From assembly GCF_016756775.1 (NCBI RefSeq), contig NZ_JAERMU010000014.1, forward strand, positions 1-64,000: a stretch of 64,000 bases of DNA, given 5' to 3'. Positions 27,098 to 34,331 of this stretch are shown here, piece by piece. Under the pieces are notes generated by a model. It was not told the origin of the DNA and made no database searches. It was given only the letters and a program-made list of their open reading frames with translations. The DNA comes from Dryocola clanedunensis subsp. sulfonylureivorans. GTDB taxonomy: Bacteria; Pseudomonadota; Gammaproteobacteria; Enterobacterales; Enterobacteriaceae. Each line of letters opens with the position of its first letter. Position 1 is the stretch's first letter. Position numbers and translations under genes: made by a program.

Positions 27098-27872
27098 GAT
27101 GAAACTCCACCCGATTTTAATGCACTAACAGCTGAATTAACAGGAAGTTAATTCACCAGAGGTACTGATTAGTGCGGCACTGCTGTGTTAAATTCCAAAA
27201 CACTCACATGGAGGCGTTTTAAAATACGCTGAGAGTGTTAAATAAAATGATTGCTGCTGATTCCAATCTAGCGGTTACTAATCTTAAAGCAAGTGTTAAA
27301 CGTGTAACTGAATGTAACTGGTGATATTAAAGTGTTTCATTGATAAGTTTTGACTATTTAGTCTTGATACTAAAGTTGTACATATCTATTAATTTGCACA
27401 ATTTAATATATCATACAAATAAAATTATCTTATTGATATATATGGATATTTATCTTGTTATTTTTCATTTGAATAAATTTAACACATGTAAGTGACAGGT
27501 GTCGGTGTTACTTCCCCCGCTTCGCTTAAGGAAACGGTTTCTGGTGACGACGCTACGCAATAATTTGCTGTTCTTCTCCGTGAGGCCCTCAACCATATGG
27601 CAGCGATAGATAAATTGACTATTGCTACATGCGTCATCAGCAGGCGCTAGTTTTTTATATCTAATAAACGCCTTGTTGGTATTGGTTTTTTTTAAATAAC
27701 TCATGCTTTGGGGTGAGCTTATTTATAAAAATACAACGTGCGGGTGAGATATTTTAAATGTTTCGACGGACATACTCATTTCCGTAACGCAGCAATAACT
27801 TCTTACCGCTGGCGTTAACAGGAAATATTTTTGGCTTAATTACCTGGCGGCATCCAGGTCCAGGATGACAAC
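27098..27872. promoter_or_regulatory. Shared csgD-csgB control region
   Basis: This 775-base AT-rich divergent intergenic region carries the csgD promoter and leader on one side and the csgB promoter on the other. In E. coli the equivalent region of about 755 bases binds OmpR, IHF, H-NS, CpxR and CsgD. The sequence just before csgB (CCAGGTCCAGGATGACAAC) is nearly identical to that of E. coli. No other gene is convincing in it. Individual OmpR and IHF sites could not be assigned by eye. Confidence 0.85.
27741..27751 (+). promoter_or_regulatory. CsgD-binding site upstream of csgB
   Basis: CGGGTGAGATA fits the CsgD consensus CGGGKGAGNKA at every position and lies 122 bases upstream of the csgB start, as in E. 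coli. A weaker related site (GGGGTGAGCTT) lies at 27710-27720. Confidence 0.7.
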
Positions 27873-28328
27873 ATGAAAAACAGAACGTTATTTATGGTGT
27901 TAGCATTACTGGGTGTGCCTGGTTATGTACTAGCGGCGGGTCCCGACCTTGCAGCTTCAGAGTATAACTTTGCAGTGAATGAGTTAAGCAAAGCCTCTTT
28001 TAATCAGGCAGCCATTATTGGTCAGTACGGCGGCAGTAATACTGCTGACGTCAACCAAAAAGGATATCGACAGCTGGCGGAAGTCTCCCAAAACGGGAAT
28101 GGCAACCGAGCAAATGTCGATCAATCAGGAACTTACAATCTTGCTTATATTTCGCAGCAGGGCAGTGCTAATGATGCGGACATTAAGCAAACTAATTCTG
28201 GAAACGCAGCCTTTATTATCCAGAAAGGTTCCGGAAATAGAGCAAGCATTGTTCAGAACGGTACGCAAAAAACAGCAGTTGTAGTGCAGAAACAGTCACA
28301 AATGGCGGTTCGTGTTATCCAACGATAA
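27873..28328 (+). CDS. csgB: Curli nucleator CsgB
   Basis: CsgB is the minor curli subunit that is held at the cell surface and templates CsgA polymerisation. The 151-residue protein has a signal peptide ending near VLAA and then five imperfect repeats of the form Q-G-x-N-x-A-x-x-x-Q (for example GQYGGSNTADVNQKG, SQNGNGNRANVDQSG). The last repeat is basic (VVVQKQSQMAVRVIQR), typical of the surface-anchoring part. csgA follows after 48 bases. Confidence 0.97.
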   Translation: MKNRTLFMVLALLGVPGYVLAAGPDLAASEYNFAVNELSKASFNQAAIIGQYGGSNTADVNQKGYRQLAEVSQNGNGNRANVDQSGTYNLAYISQQGSANDADIKQTNSGNAAFIIQKGSGNRASIVQNGTQKTAVVVQKQSQMAVRVIQR

Positions 28329-28376
28329 TACACAAACTATTTGGGCTTATATTCTCAATCCGATGGGGGTTTCACC

Positions 28377-28826
28377 ATGAATCTTTTCAAAGTGGCAGCA
28401 TTAGCAGCGTTGATGGTTTCCGGTAGTGCACTGGCAGCAGGTTTCGGCGGCGGTGGCGGCTATCCTGGTGGCGGTATGCCACAATCAAATGAAAACTCTA
28501 CTCTGAAAATTTACCAGCAGGGTGGCGGTAACAATGCAACGGCGCTGCAATCTGACGCGAAAAACTCCATTACAGATATTAAACAGTCTGGTGGGGGCAA
28601 CGGTGCCGACGTCGGCCAGGGTTCTGATGACAGTTCAGTAGAACTTTCTCAGAACGGCTTTGCTAACAACGCCACTATCGATCAGTGGAACGGCAAACAG
28701 TCTGATATTACCGTCCGTCAATACGGCGGGGGTAACGGTGCTGTTGTTGACCAGACCGCATCTGGCTCACACGTCCAGGTTAATCAGGTTGGCTTCGGTA
28801 ACCATGCGACGGCTTCCCAGTACTAA
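28377..28826 (+). CDS. csgA: Major curli amyloid subunit CsgA
   Basis: CsgA polymerises into extracellular amyloid fibres. ATG 28377 gives a 149-residue protein with a signal peptide ending ALAA, a glycine-rich secretion segment (GFGGGGGYPGGGMPQ), and five amyloid repeats with the Q-x-G-x-x-N-x-A pattern (such as YQQGGGNNATALQ and QYGGGNGAVVDQ). It is followed by the doubled terminator and the 140-bp element that separate it from csgC. Confidence 0.97.
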   Translation: MNLFKVAALAALMVSGSALAAGFGGGGGYPGGGMPQSNENSTLKIYQQGGGNNATALQSDAKNSITDIKQSGGGNGADVGQGSDDSSVELSQNGFANNATIDQWNGKQSDITVRQYGGGNGAVVDQTASGSHVQVNQVGFGNHATASQY

Positions 28827-28848
28827 CTGAGAATCTGCGCTAAAGATA

Positions 28849-28872
28849 AAAACAGGGCCACGGCCCTGTTTT
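28849..28872 (+). terminator. Terminator hairpin after csgA, first of a duplicated pair
   Basis: AAAACAGGGCC, loop AC, GGCCCTGTTTT: an eleven-pair stem ending in Ts, 23 bases after the csgA stop. The 23-bp core recurs exactly at 29013-29035 on the far side of the 140-bp element. Confidence 0.9.
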
Positions 28873-29012
28873 AGATTGCTGACAAAGAAGGAAAAAGCGT
28901 GGTTTTTCCTTCTTTGTGGTAAGCAGGCGAAAATCAATGAATTGATTTTCCTTGTTATTTATTCGGTGAGATCTTTGCGAAATTCGTTCGCTTTAGGTTT
29001 GTCATCAGTCTG
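28873..29012 (+). mobile_element. 140-bp structured repeat inserted in the csgA terminator, copy 1
   Basis: This stretch is nearly identical, as reverse complement, to 60255-60394. It contains three hairpins in order: AAAGAAGGAAAAA/TTTTTCCTTCTTT (13 pairs), GAAAATCAAT/ATTGATTTTC (10 pairs), and GCGAA/TTCGC. The ends are imperfect inverted repeats (GCTGACAAA at the left, TTTGTCATCAG at the right). It encodes no protein and is flanked by direct copies of the csgA terminator hairpin, as if that hairpin were the duplicated target. I do not recognise a named family. Confidence 0.8.
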
Positions 29013-29039
29013 AAACAGGGCCACGGCCCTGTTTTTTTA
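29013..29039 (+). terminator. Terminator hairpin before csgC, second of the duplicated pair
   Basis: AAACAGGGCC, loop AC, GGCCCTGTTT followed by a longer T-run. The first 23 bases match 28850-28872 exactly. The longer T tail suggests this is the original 3' end of the terminator. Confidence 0.9.
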
Positions 29040-29051
29040 TGGGAGAAAAAG

Positions 29052-29381
29052 ATGCATACCTTAATTTTGTTAGCAGCACTCTCTAACCAGCTGTCCTTTA
29101 CGACCCAGCAGCAGGGCAATATTTATACCATCGAGCCTGTTGCGACTTTAACCGCTGACTGTCAGTGTGCGATGAAGCTTGCGGCAACGCGCGCCGGGGC
29201 AGGGGGGAGCAGCACCAGTCATCAGCGCTCAACCGTCTTTATCAGGGCCAATGAGCCCAGCAAGTTAACGACCTTAAGCCTCAATATTGACCCCGGTGAC
29301 ACGGTCTCCATTACGGTGACGCTCAGCGATGGCAAAGACCTTCATTTAGAAAAGCAGTGGGTCATGCCGGGTAAGATATAA
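29052..29381 (+). CDS. csgC: Periplasmic curli inhibitor CsgC
   Basis: CsgC prevents premature CsgA aggregation in the periplasm. The 109-residue protein has a short N-terminal signal and the immunoglobulin-like fold residues of the family, including the C-x-C motif (ADCQCAMKL). Because two terminators and a 140-bp element now separate it from csgA, its expression probably depends on read-through or on a local promoter. Confidence 0.93.
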   Translation: MHTLILLAALSNQLSFTTQQQGNIYTIEPVATLTADCQCAMKLAATRAGAGGSSTSHQRSTVFIRANEPSKLTTLSLNIDPGDTVSITVTLSDGKDLHLEKQWVMPGKI

Positions 29382-29511
29382 CGCAAAGGCCAGTATTTAA
29401 AAATGTAAGATAATTGTGGTGAATGTTTCATTCGTAGACCAATCTTTTACTGTAGCGCCCGTATAGTTTGCCGATAACTCTCCGTATAGATAACGTTGAG
29501 GAGTAAACATC

Positions 29512-29823
29512 ATGGTAAAAGCGACTGTAAAACATTTATGTTGTATTGCTGCACTGGCCAGCCTTTCAGCCTTCACCCATGCCGATGACAGTGGCGGGGT
29601 CATTCACTTCCGCGGCGAGATTGTTGAAGGTGGGTGCGGTCTCTCTCATCAGCAACAAGCGGTGGATATCACTTGCAGCAATAAAGGAAAACCTGTCACG
29701 CACTCCGTTGCTTACTCGGCCCTGAATAACTACACCGTGCATAATGACAGCACTATTCGCACAGATATTCGCTATCTCGATCCGCAGAAAACGCTGGCTA
29801 TCGTCAGCGTTACCTACCAGTGA
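29512..29823 (+). CDS. ymdA: Small exported fimbrial-like protein YmdA
   Basis: A 103-residue exported protein: a signal peptide ending near THAD and a mature part (GGVIHFRGEIVEGGCGLSH) with the start and paired cysteines of type 1 fimbrial-like domains. The length matches E. coli YmdA and the gene is in the expected place after csgC. The function is unknown. It marks the left edge of the accessory block. Confidence 0.85.
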   Translation: MVKATVKHLCCIAALASLSAFTHADDSGGVIHFRGEIVEGGCGLSHQQQAVDITCSNKGKPVTHSVAYSALNNYTVHNDSTIRTDIRYLDPQKTLAIVSVTYQ

Positions 29824-30010
29824 TCCCGCCTGGCCTGGTTGTCCACCGGGTCAGGACTTTTCGTCGATGAGGATTTATTTCCGCGCTGGTTTTGTTACTA
29901 TTCCGCGCCTTCAGAAAAATCCCTGGCAACAAAATAATCTTTTTAAGGATGATCTGAAGGATTGAGAGTTATTCGATAGCCCGCGGCAAAAATAAAAGTT
30001 ACATAAGCGG

Positions 30011-30035
30011 GCAGTAGCAAATGATGATGGTAGCG
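30011..30035 (+). promoter_or_regulatory. Possible ops/JUMPstart-like element at the head of the APE operon
   Basis: GCAGTAGC at 30011-30018 and GGTAGCG at 30029-30035 form a pair of ops-like cores. The second matches the core of the RfaH recruitment sequence GGCGGTAGCGT at GGTAGCG. RfaH acts on long envelope operons, and a 14-kb polyene operon begins exactly here. The match outside the core is partial and a 7-base core is not rare, so this is a suggestion only. Confidence 0.3.
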
Positions 30036-30761
30036 AGAATGAAGTTAGCCTTTAACATTACCGACTGGCAGGCCTGTGCACCCGGTTTGTCCGGGGCCGG
30101 ACAATGGCGCGCATGGGCAGCAGCGACGGCCACGATTGACGCAACGTCGACAATCGCTAAATGTACGCATCTGCCGATGATGACCGCTCGTCGGCTGGCT
30201 TCAGGCAGCAGGCTGGCCGTAGAGGCTGCGCTGGCAATACTTGCCCGCAGTCAGGTTGATGCGCTGGTCTTCGCCAGCCGTCACGGCGAGCTGGAGCGCA
30301 ACTACCGCATTCTTACCGCGCTTGCGGAACAGCAGGCGCTTTCGCCTACTGATTTCGCCATGTCCGTTCATAATGCTGCGGTGGGCAATACCACTATTGC
30401 GGCGAAATCACCCTTTGTCTCTTCTTCTGTGTCCGCCGGCCGGGACACATTCTGCCAGGCAATGGTTGAAGTGGCGGCTTTCCACCATGCCGGCTATCAG
30501 CGCGTCTTGCTGGTGGATTTTGATGGCGCCATCCCCGATTTTTATCAGCCGCACTTCTCCCCTGGTGAAGCAGACTACCCCTTTGCAGTGGGTTTACTTC
30601 TGGAAGCAGGCAATCAGATACAGGCGCAAAGCGTGCCGGTAGCCGCAGATAGCGACTCAACGCTGCCACAAAGCCTGGCTTTCCTGCACGCCTGGCTTAG
30701 CGCAAAAGAAAGCTTTGCCATCACGGGTGAACGCTTATCCTGGCAATGGACCCGGAACTGA
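30021..30761 (+). CDS. apeC: APE chain-length-factor-like ketosynthase partner ApeC
   Basis: A 246-residue half-size ketosynthase-like protein of the Ketoacyl-synt_2 type. The segment where an active ketosynthase has its nucleophilic Cys reads SSSVSAGRDTF, so it is not catalytic and probably pairs with ApeO as a chain length factor, as described for Xenorhabdus ApeO-ApeC. It is first in the operon. Four in-frame ATGs (30021, 30024, 30027, 30039) are possible and none has a strong ribosome site; ATG 30039 would leave the ops-like motif outside the coding region. The 3' end overlaps apeD by 16 bases. Confidence 0.8.
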   Translation: MMMVARMKLAFNITDWQACAPGLSGAGQWRAWAAATATIDATSTIAKCTHLPMMTARRLASGSRLAVEAALAILARSQVDALVFASRHGELERNYRILTALAEQQALSPTDFAMSVHNAAVGNTTIAAKSPFVSSSVSAGRDTFCQAMVEVAAFHHAGYQRVLLVDFDGAIPDFYQPHFSPGEADYPFAVGLLLEAGNQIQAQSVPVAADSDSTLPQSLAFLHAWLSAKESFAITGERLSWQWTRN

Positions 30762-31543
30762 TGTGGCGGCAGGCCCAACGGCGCATCGCATGGGGCTGGC
30801 GCGTCATGATGACGGGGTTCCTGTTCGTGCTGTTCGGCAGCGGCGGCCTTGTCCTGTCGCTGATATGGTTTAACTTGTTGTTGCTGGCTGTACGAAAGCA
30901 GGAAAAACGTCGTCGCATCGCTCGCCGCAGCATCAGCGCGAGTTTCCGCCTGTTTTTACGTATTGGCAGAATGCTTGGCGTATTCGATTATCGGATCCAC
31001 GGCGTGGAGACCCTGCGAGCAGAGCGCGGCAGTCTTGTCGTTGCGAATCATCCTACGCTGCTGGATTATGTTTTTATTGCCTCACAGACCCCGGAAATCG
31101 GCTGTCTGGTGAAAGCGAGCCTGATTAACAACCCCTGTTTTCGGGGCGTTATCCGTGCCGCGGACTATTTAATAAACAGCCAGGGCGAAACCCTGCTGCC
31201 GGAAAGCCAGCGCAGACTTGCCGCGGGGGAGAGCATTTTGATTTTCCCGGAAGGCACGCGGACTCGTGCTGGGGAACCTTTAGCCATTCAGCGGGGAGCG
31301 GCACAGATTGCCGTGCGCAGCGCCTGTTCCCTGCGGCTGGTGCATATTGCTTGTGACCAGCGATATCTCGACAAGCAGAGCCGCTGGTATCAAATCCCGG
31401 CCCGCAAACCGATGATTACGGTATCGGTACGCCAGCGTATCGACAGCCAGGATTTTGTAGAGACCGGCGATGAAGCCCCGGCGTTAGCCGCCCGTCGCCT
31501 GAGCCATTATTTACGTCAGGAACTCGTGCCTGACTCTCGTTAA
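30746..31543 (+). CDS. apeD: APE lysophospholipid-type acyltransferase ApeD
   Basis: A 265-residue PlsC-like acyltransferase with an N-terminal membrane helix (about residues 15-45) and the two catalytic blocks NHPTLLD and FPEGTRTR. In APE clusters such enzymes are thought to help build the lipid anchor for the polyene. It starts inside the end of apeC and is followed by the two carrier proteins. Confidence 0.88.
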   Translation: MDPELMWRQAQRRIAWGWRVMMTGFLFVLFGSGGLVLSLIWFNLLLLAVRKQEKRRRIARRSISASFRLFLRIGRMLGVFDYRIHGVETLRAERGSLVVANHPTLLDYVFIASQTPEIGCLVKASLINNPCFRGVIRAADYLINSQGETLLPESQRRLAAGESILIFPEGTRTRAGEPLAIQRGAAQIAVRSACSLRLVHIACDQRYLDKQSRWYQIPARKPMITVSVRQRIDSQDFVETGDEAPALAARRLSHYLRQELVPDSR

Positions 31544-31558
31544 GACCCGGATGCGAAT

Positions 31559-31831
31559 ATGGAATCCTTACAGAACGATATAAAGCAGTTAATTATCGAC
31601 ACGCTGAATCTTGAAGAGATTAGCCCCGACGATATCGACAGCAGCGCCCCTTTGTTTGGTGACGACGGCTTAGGACTGGACTCTATCGATGCGCTCGAGC
31701 TGGGCCTTGCGGTGAAAAAGCACTATCGCGTTGTGCTTTCAGCCGAAAACGAAGCCATGCGTCAGCATTTTTACTCTGTGGCAACTCTGGCGACCTTTAT
31801 CGCCAGCCAACATCCCGGCCATAGCGCCTGA
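31559..31831 (+). CDS. apeE: APE acyl carrier protein ApeE
   Basis: A 90-residue acyl carrier protein. Ser42 in GLGLDSIDALEL is the phosphopantetheine attachment site. It carries growing polyene or aryl intermediates in the cytoplasm. The start is 15 bases after apeD. The phosphopantetheinyl transferase at the end of the operon is the natural activating enzyme. Confidence 0.92.
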   Translation: MESLQNDIKQLIIDTLNLEEISPDDIDSSAPLFGDDGLGLDSIDALELGLAVKKHYRVVLSAENEAMRQHFYSVATLATFIASQHPGHSA

Positions 31832-31849
31832 TCATTGAATGAGTCAGTT

Positions 31850-32098
31850 ATGAATCAAGAAGCGATTTACCAAGAAGTTACCGAATTACTGGTCAAGCTG
31901 TTTGAACTGGATGCCGATCAAATTAAACCGGAGTCTCGCCTCTATGAAGATTTAGATCTCGACAGCATCGACGCCGTGGACATGGTTGTTCATCTGCAAA
32001 AACGCAGCGGCAAGAAGATCAGGCCAGAAGATTTTAAAGCGGTACGCACCGTACAGGATGTGGTCGACGCTGTAGAACGGCTGTATCAGGGGTCCTGA
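31850..32098 (+). CDS. apeF: APE acyl carrier protein ApeF
   Basis: A second carrier protein, 82 residues from ATG 31850, with Ser39 in the motif DLDLDSIDAVDM. A TTG 15 bases earlier is in frame but would break the usual ACP start. Tandem ACPs are a standard feature of APE clusters; one is thought to carry the aryl starter and the other the extender or chain. The stop shares a base with the apeG start (TGATG). Confidence 0.92.
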   Translation: MNQEAIYQEVTELLVKLFELDADQIKPESRLYEDLDLDSIDAVDMVVHLQKRSGKKIRPEDFKAVRTVQDVVDAVERLYQGS

Positions 32099-32673
32099 TG
32101 CGCGGGCAGGGCGCAAAAGTGTCGGGCGTTGCAGGGGGGCTGGCCGTGGTGGGCTGGCCTTTTGCCGTCTGGCTGGCGCTCACTTACCCGCAGCTGCGCT
32201 GGCTGCTGCCGCTGCTTGCCGTCTGTTTTGTTCTGCGCCTTGCCGCATTACGAGGTAAAACCGGCGCCCTGAGCCGGGCTGCGCAAGGGCTGGCTGTCGT
32301 GGGGGCGATCCTGACCCTTGCGAGTATGGGGCTTCGCGAGGCGCGCCTGCTGATGTGGTATCCCGTGGTGGTGAATGTGGTGATGCTTGCCCTGTTCGGC
32401 GGCTCGCTATTGAGCCGCATGCCTTTAGTTGAGCGCCTGGCAAGATGGCGCGAAGGTGAACTCAGCCCGGCTGCGGTCAGCTATACGAGGCGGGTTACCC
32501 AGGTCTGGTGCGGTTTTTTCATTATCAACGGCACCGTTGCCGTATGGACCTGTCTGCACGGCAATCTTCATCTCTGGACGCTGTGGAACGGTATGCTCAG
32601 CTATCTGTTGATGGGCCTGCTGTTTGCCGTGGAGTGGCTCGTCCGTCAGCGGGTGAAGCGTCGTCATGGATAA
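32098..32673 (+). CDS. apeG: APE inner-membrane protein ApeG
   Basis: A 191-residue membrane protein with about five to six hydrophobic helices (for example VWLALTYPQLRWLLPLLAVC), of the COG4648-like family present in APE clusters. The function is unknown; a role in moving or anchoring the lipid-linked polyene is inferred from its company. It overlaps both apeF and apeH. Confidence 0.8.
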   Translation: MRGQGAKVSGVAGGLAVVGWPFAVWLALTYPQLRWLLPLLAVCFVLRLAALRGKTGALSRAAQGLAVVGAILTLASMGLREARLLMWYPVVVNVVMLALFGGSLLSRMPLVERLARWREGELSPAAVSYTRRVTQVWCGFFIINGTVAVWTCLHGNLHLWTLWNGMLSYLLMGLLFAVEWLVRQRVKRRHG

Positions 32674-33994
32674 GTGTCTGCCGCTGGACCAGTGGCTGGG
32701 GGGCACACGCCGTGATGACCATCTGGTTGCCTTTGAGGGGGAAACGGGTCTGACGCAGGCGAGGCTGCGGTGCGACGTTCAGCGCTTATACGCTGAGCTA
32801 TGCAGCCAGCCAGGCGAGCGCTGGGCGCTCTGCTTCGACAGCAGCTACCGTTTTACTGTTGCGCTGCTGGCGGCGCTTCACGCAGGAAAAACCCCCGTTC
32901 TGCCAGGGCATTGTCGGGAAGCGCAGCTTCGCGAGCAGCACGCTCTGTTTCACGGCGTGGTGACCGATCGGCCGCTACGGCTGAATTGTCCGGTTATCAA
33001 CCCCGACACGCCGATCTCTTCGATAAATGCTTTACCGCCGATTCCCGCCGGCGCGGGTGTGGTGCTGTTTACCTCAGGTTCCACCGGCAGGCCCACCGAG
33101 GTCTTTAAAAGCGTCACGGCGCTGGACCAGGAAAGCGCCTGGCTTGCAGATTTGTGGGGTCGCGAGCTGTCCGGTTGTCGGGTTGTGGCGTCGGTCAGCC
33201 ATCAGCATATGTATGGCCTGACGTTCCGCATTATGCTGCCGATGGCGCTGGGCCTGGCCTGCGATGCTTCGCTTATTCAGTTTCCGGAACAGCTGGCTGC
33301 GCACGCGACCCATCCTCTGCTGTTTATCAGCAGCCCTGCATTTTTGAAACGTCTCGATACCCGGCTTCCTGCGCCGTCCTGCCGCATGACTATTTCTGCC
33401 GCGGGGAAACTGGATGATGACATTGCACGGCGGGCGGGAGAGTGGCTCGGCGTGCCCGTCAGCGAGATATATGGTACGACCGAAACGAGCGTGCTGGCCT
33501 GGCGAAAGCACCTCAGCAGCGGACAGCCCTGGCATCCGTTCCCCGAGGTCCAGTTTGTTGCAGAGGCTGAAGGATGGTCGGTACGTTCGCCATTGGTTGA
33601 AGAGGGTGAATGTCAACTTGATGACCGCCTGGCGTTCAACGAGCAGGGAACGTTCAGCCTGCTGGGCCGCCGCGACCGGATAGTCAAAATAGAAGAGAAG
33701 CGTGTCTCACTAAGTGAAATTGAACGACGTTTGCTGACGCTGCCTGAGATTAAGGATGCCGCGGTGATCACCCTTTCGCGCGGTGGGCGCACGGTGCCTG
33801 GTGCCGTTGTGGTATTGCATCTGCCGCATGAGCCGCTGGTAAAATTAAAAACGCAGTGGCGGGTGTCACTCAGCCAGTGGCTCGAGCCGGTGGCCATTCC
33901 CCGCTACTGGCGTATCGTCGAGAGTATTCCGCTTAACAGCCAGAGCAAGCGGGCATGGACACAACTACAGGAATTATTTGATGAAACCCCTTGA
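32666..33994 (+). CDS. apeH: APE aryl acid-ACP ligase ApeH
   Basis: A 442-residue adenylate-forming ligase. It shows the AMP-binding loop TSGSTGRPTEV, the YGTTETS motif, and a C-terminal Lys (QSKRAW) that would complete adenylation. In the APE pathway the enzyme activates 4-hydroxybenzoate and loads it on a carrier protein as starter. At 442 residues it is shorter than typical acyl-CoA ligases, as is usual for this group. Confidence 0.88.
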   Translation: MDKCLPLDQWLGGTRRDDHLVAFEGETGLTQARLRCDVQRLYAELCSQPGERWALCFDSSYRFTVALLAALHAGKTPVLPGHCREAQLREQHALFHGVVTDRPLRLNCPVINPDTPISSINALPPIPAGAGVVLFTSGSTGRPTEVFKSVTALDQESAWLADLWGRELSGCRVVASVSHQHMYGLTFRIMLPMALGLACDASLIQFPEQLAAHATHPLLFISSPAFLKRLDTRLPAPSCRMTISAAGKLDDDIARRAGEWLGVPVSEIYGTTETSVLAWRKHLSSGQPWHPFPEVQFVAEAEGWSVRSPLVEEGECQLDDRLAFNEQGTFSLLGRRDRIVKIEEKRVSLSEIERRLLTLPEIKDAAVITLSRGGRTVPGAVVVLHLPHEPLVKLKTQWRVSLSQWLEPVAIPRYWRIVESIPLNSQSKRAWTQLQELFDETP

Positions 33995-34331
33995 AGAGCG
34001 CCGCACGCAGCCGGACATGAATCAGCTGTGTCTGCTTCTGAGAGTCCCTGCAGGCCTGATGTGGTTTCAGGGACACTTTCCCGTTCAGCCGCTGCTGCCG
34101 GGCGTCGCGCAGCTTGACTGGGTGATGACCTACGGCGCGGAGCTTGCGCCGGGCATGCGGTTCAGCGCCATCGACAGCGTAAAGTTTCAGCGCCCGGTGC
34201 AGCCCGACAGCCTGCTGGAGCTGACTCTGCGCTGGGATGCCTCCCGCAGCGTGCTGAGCTTTAGCTATCAGCAGGTATCAGACGACGCGCAGCACCCGGT
34301 CAGCAGTGGAAAAATTAAACTATGTCATTAA
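33981..34331 (+). CDS. apeI: APE hot-dog dehydratase ApeI
   Basis: A 116-residue hot-dog fold protein related to FabA/FabZ. The active-site helix reads WFQGHFPVQPLLPG with His32, and the acidic partner is Asp46 (QLDW), FabA-like rather than the FabZ Glu. ApeI pairs with ApeP in the described Xenorhabdus system to dehydrate 3-hydroxyacyl-ACP. ATG 33981 is chosen over the adjoining TTG 33978. It overlaps apeH by 14 bases. Confidence 0.85.
   Translation: MKPLEERRTQPDMNQLCLLLRVPAGLMWFQGHFPVQPLLPGVAQLDWVMTYGAELAPGMRFSAIDSVKFQRPVQPDSLLELTLRWDASRSVLSFSYQQVSDDAQHPVSSGKIKLCH

Noticed and set aside
27465-27704. 79-codon minus-strand frame in the csgD-csgB control region
   Set aside because: No ribosome site, no recognisable protein, and its first codons overlap sequence similar to the E. 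coli control region around the CsgD sites.
28000-28820. CRISPR-like spacing in csgB and csgA
   Set aside because: The periodicity comes from the amyloid repeats of the proteins; DNA repeats are imperfect and in frame.
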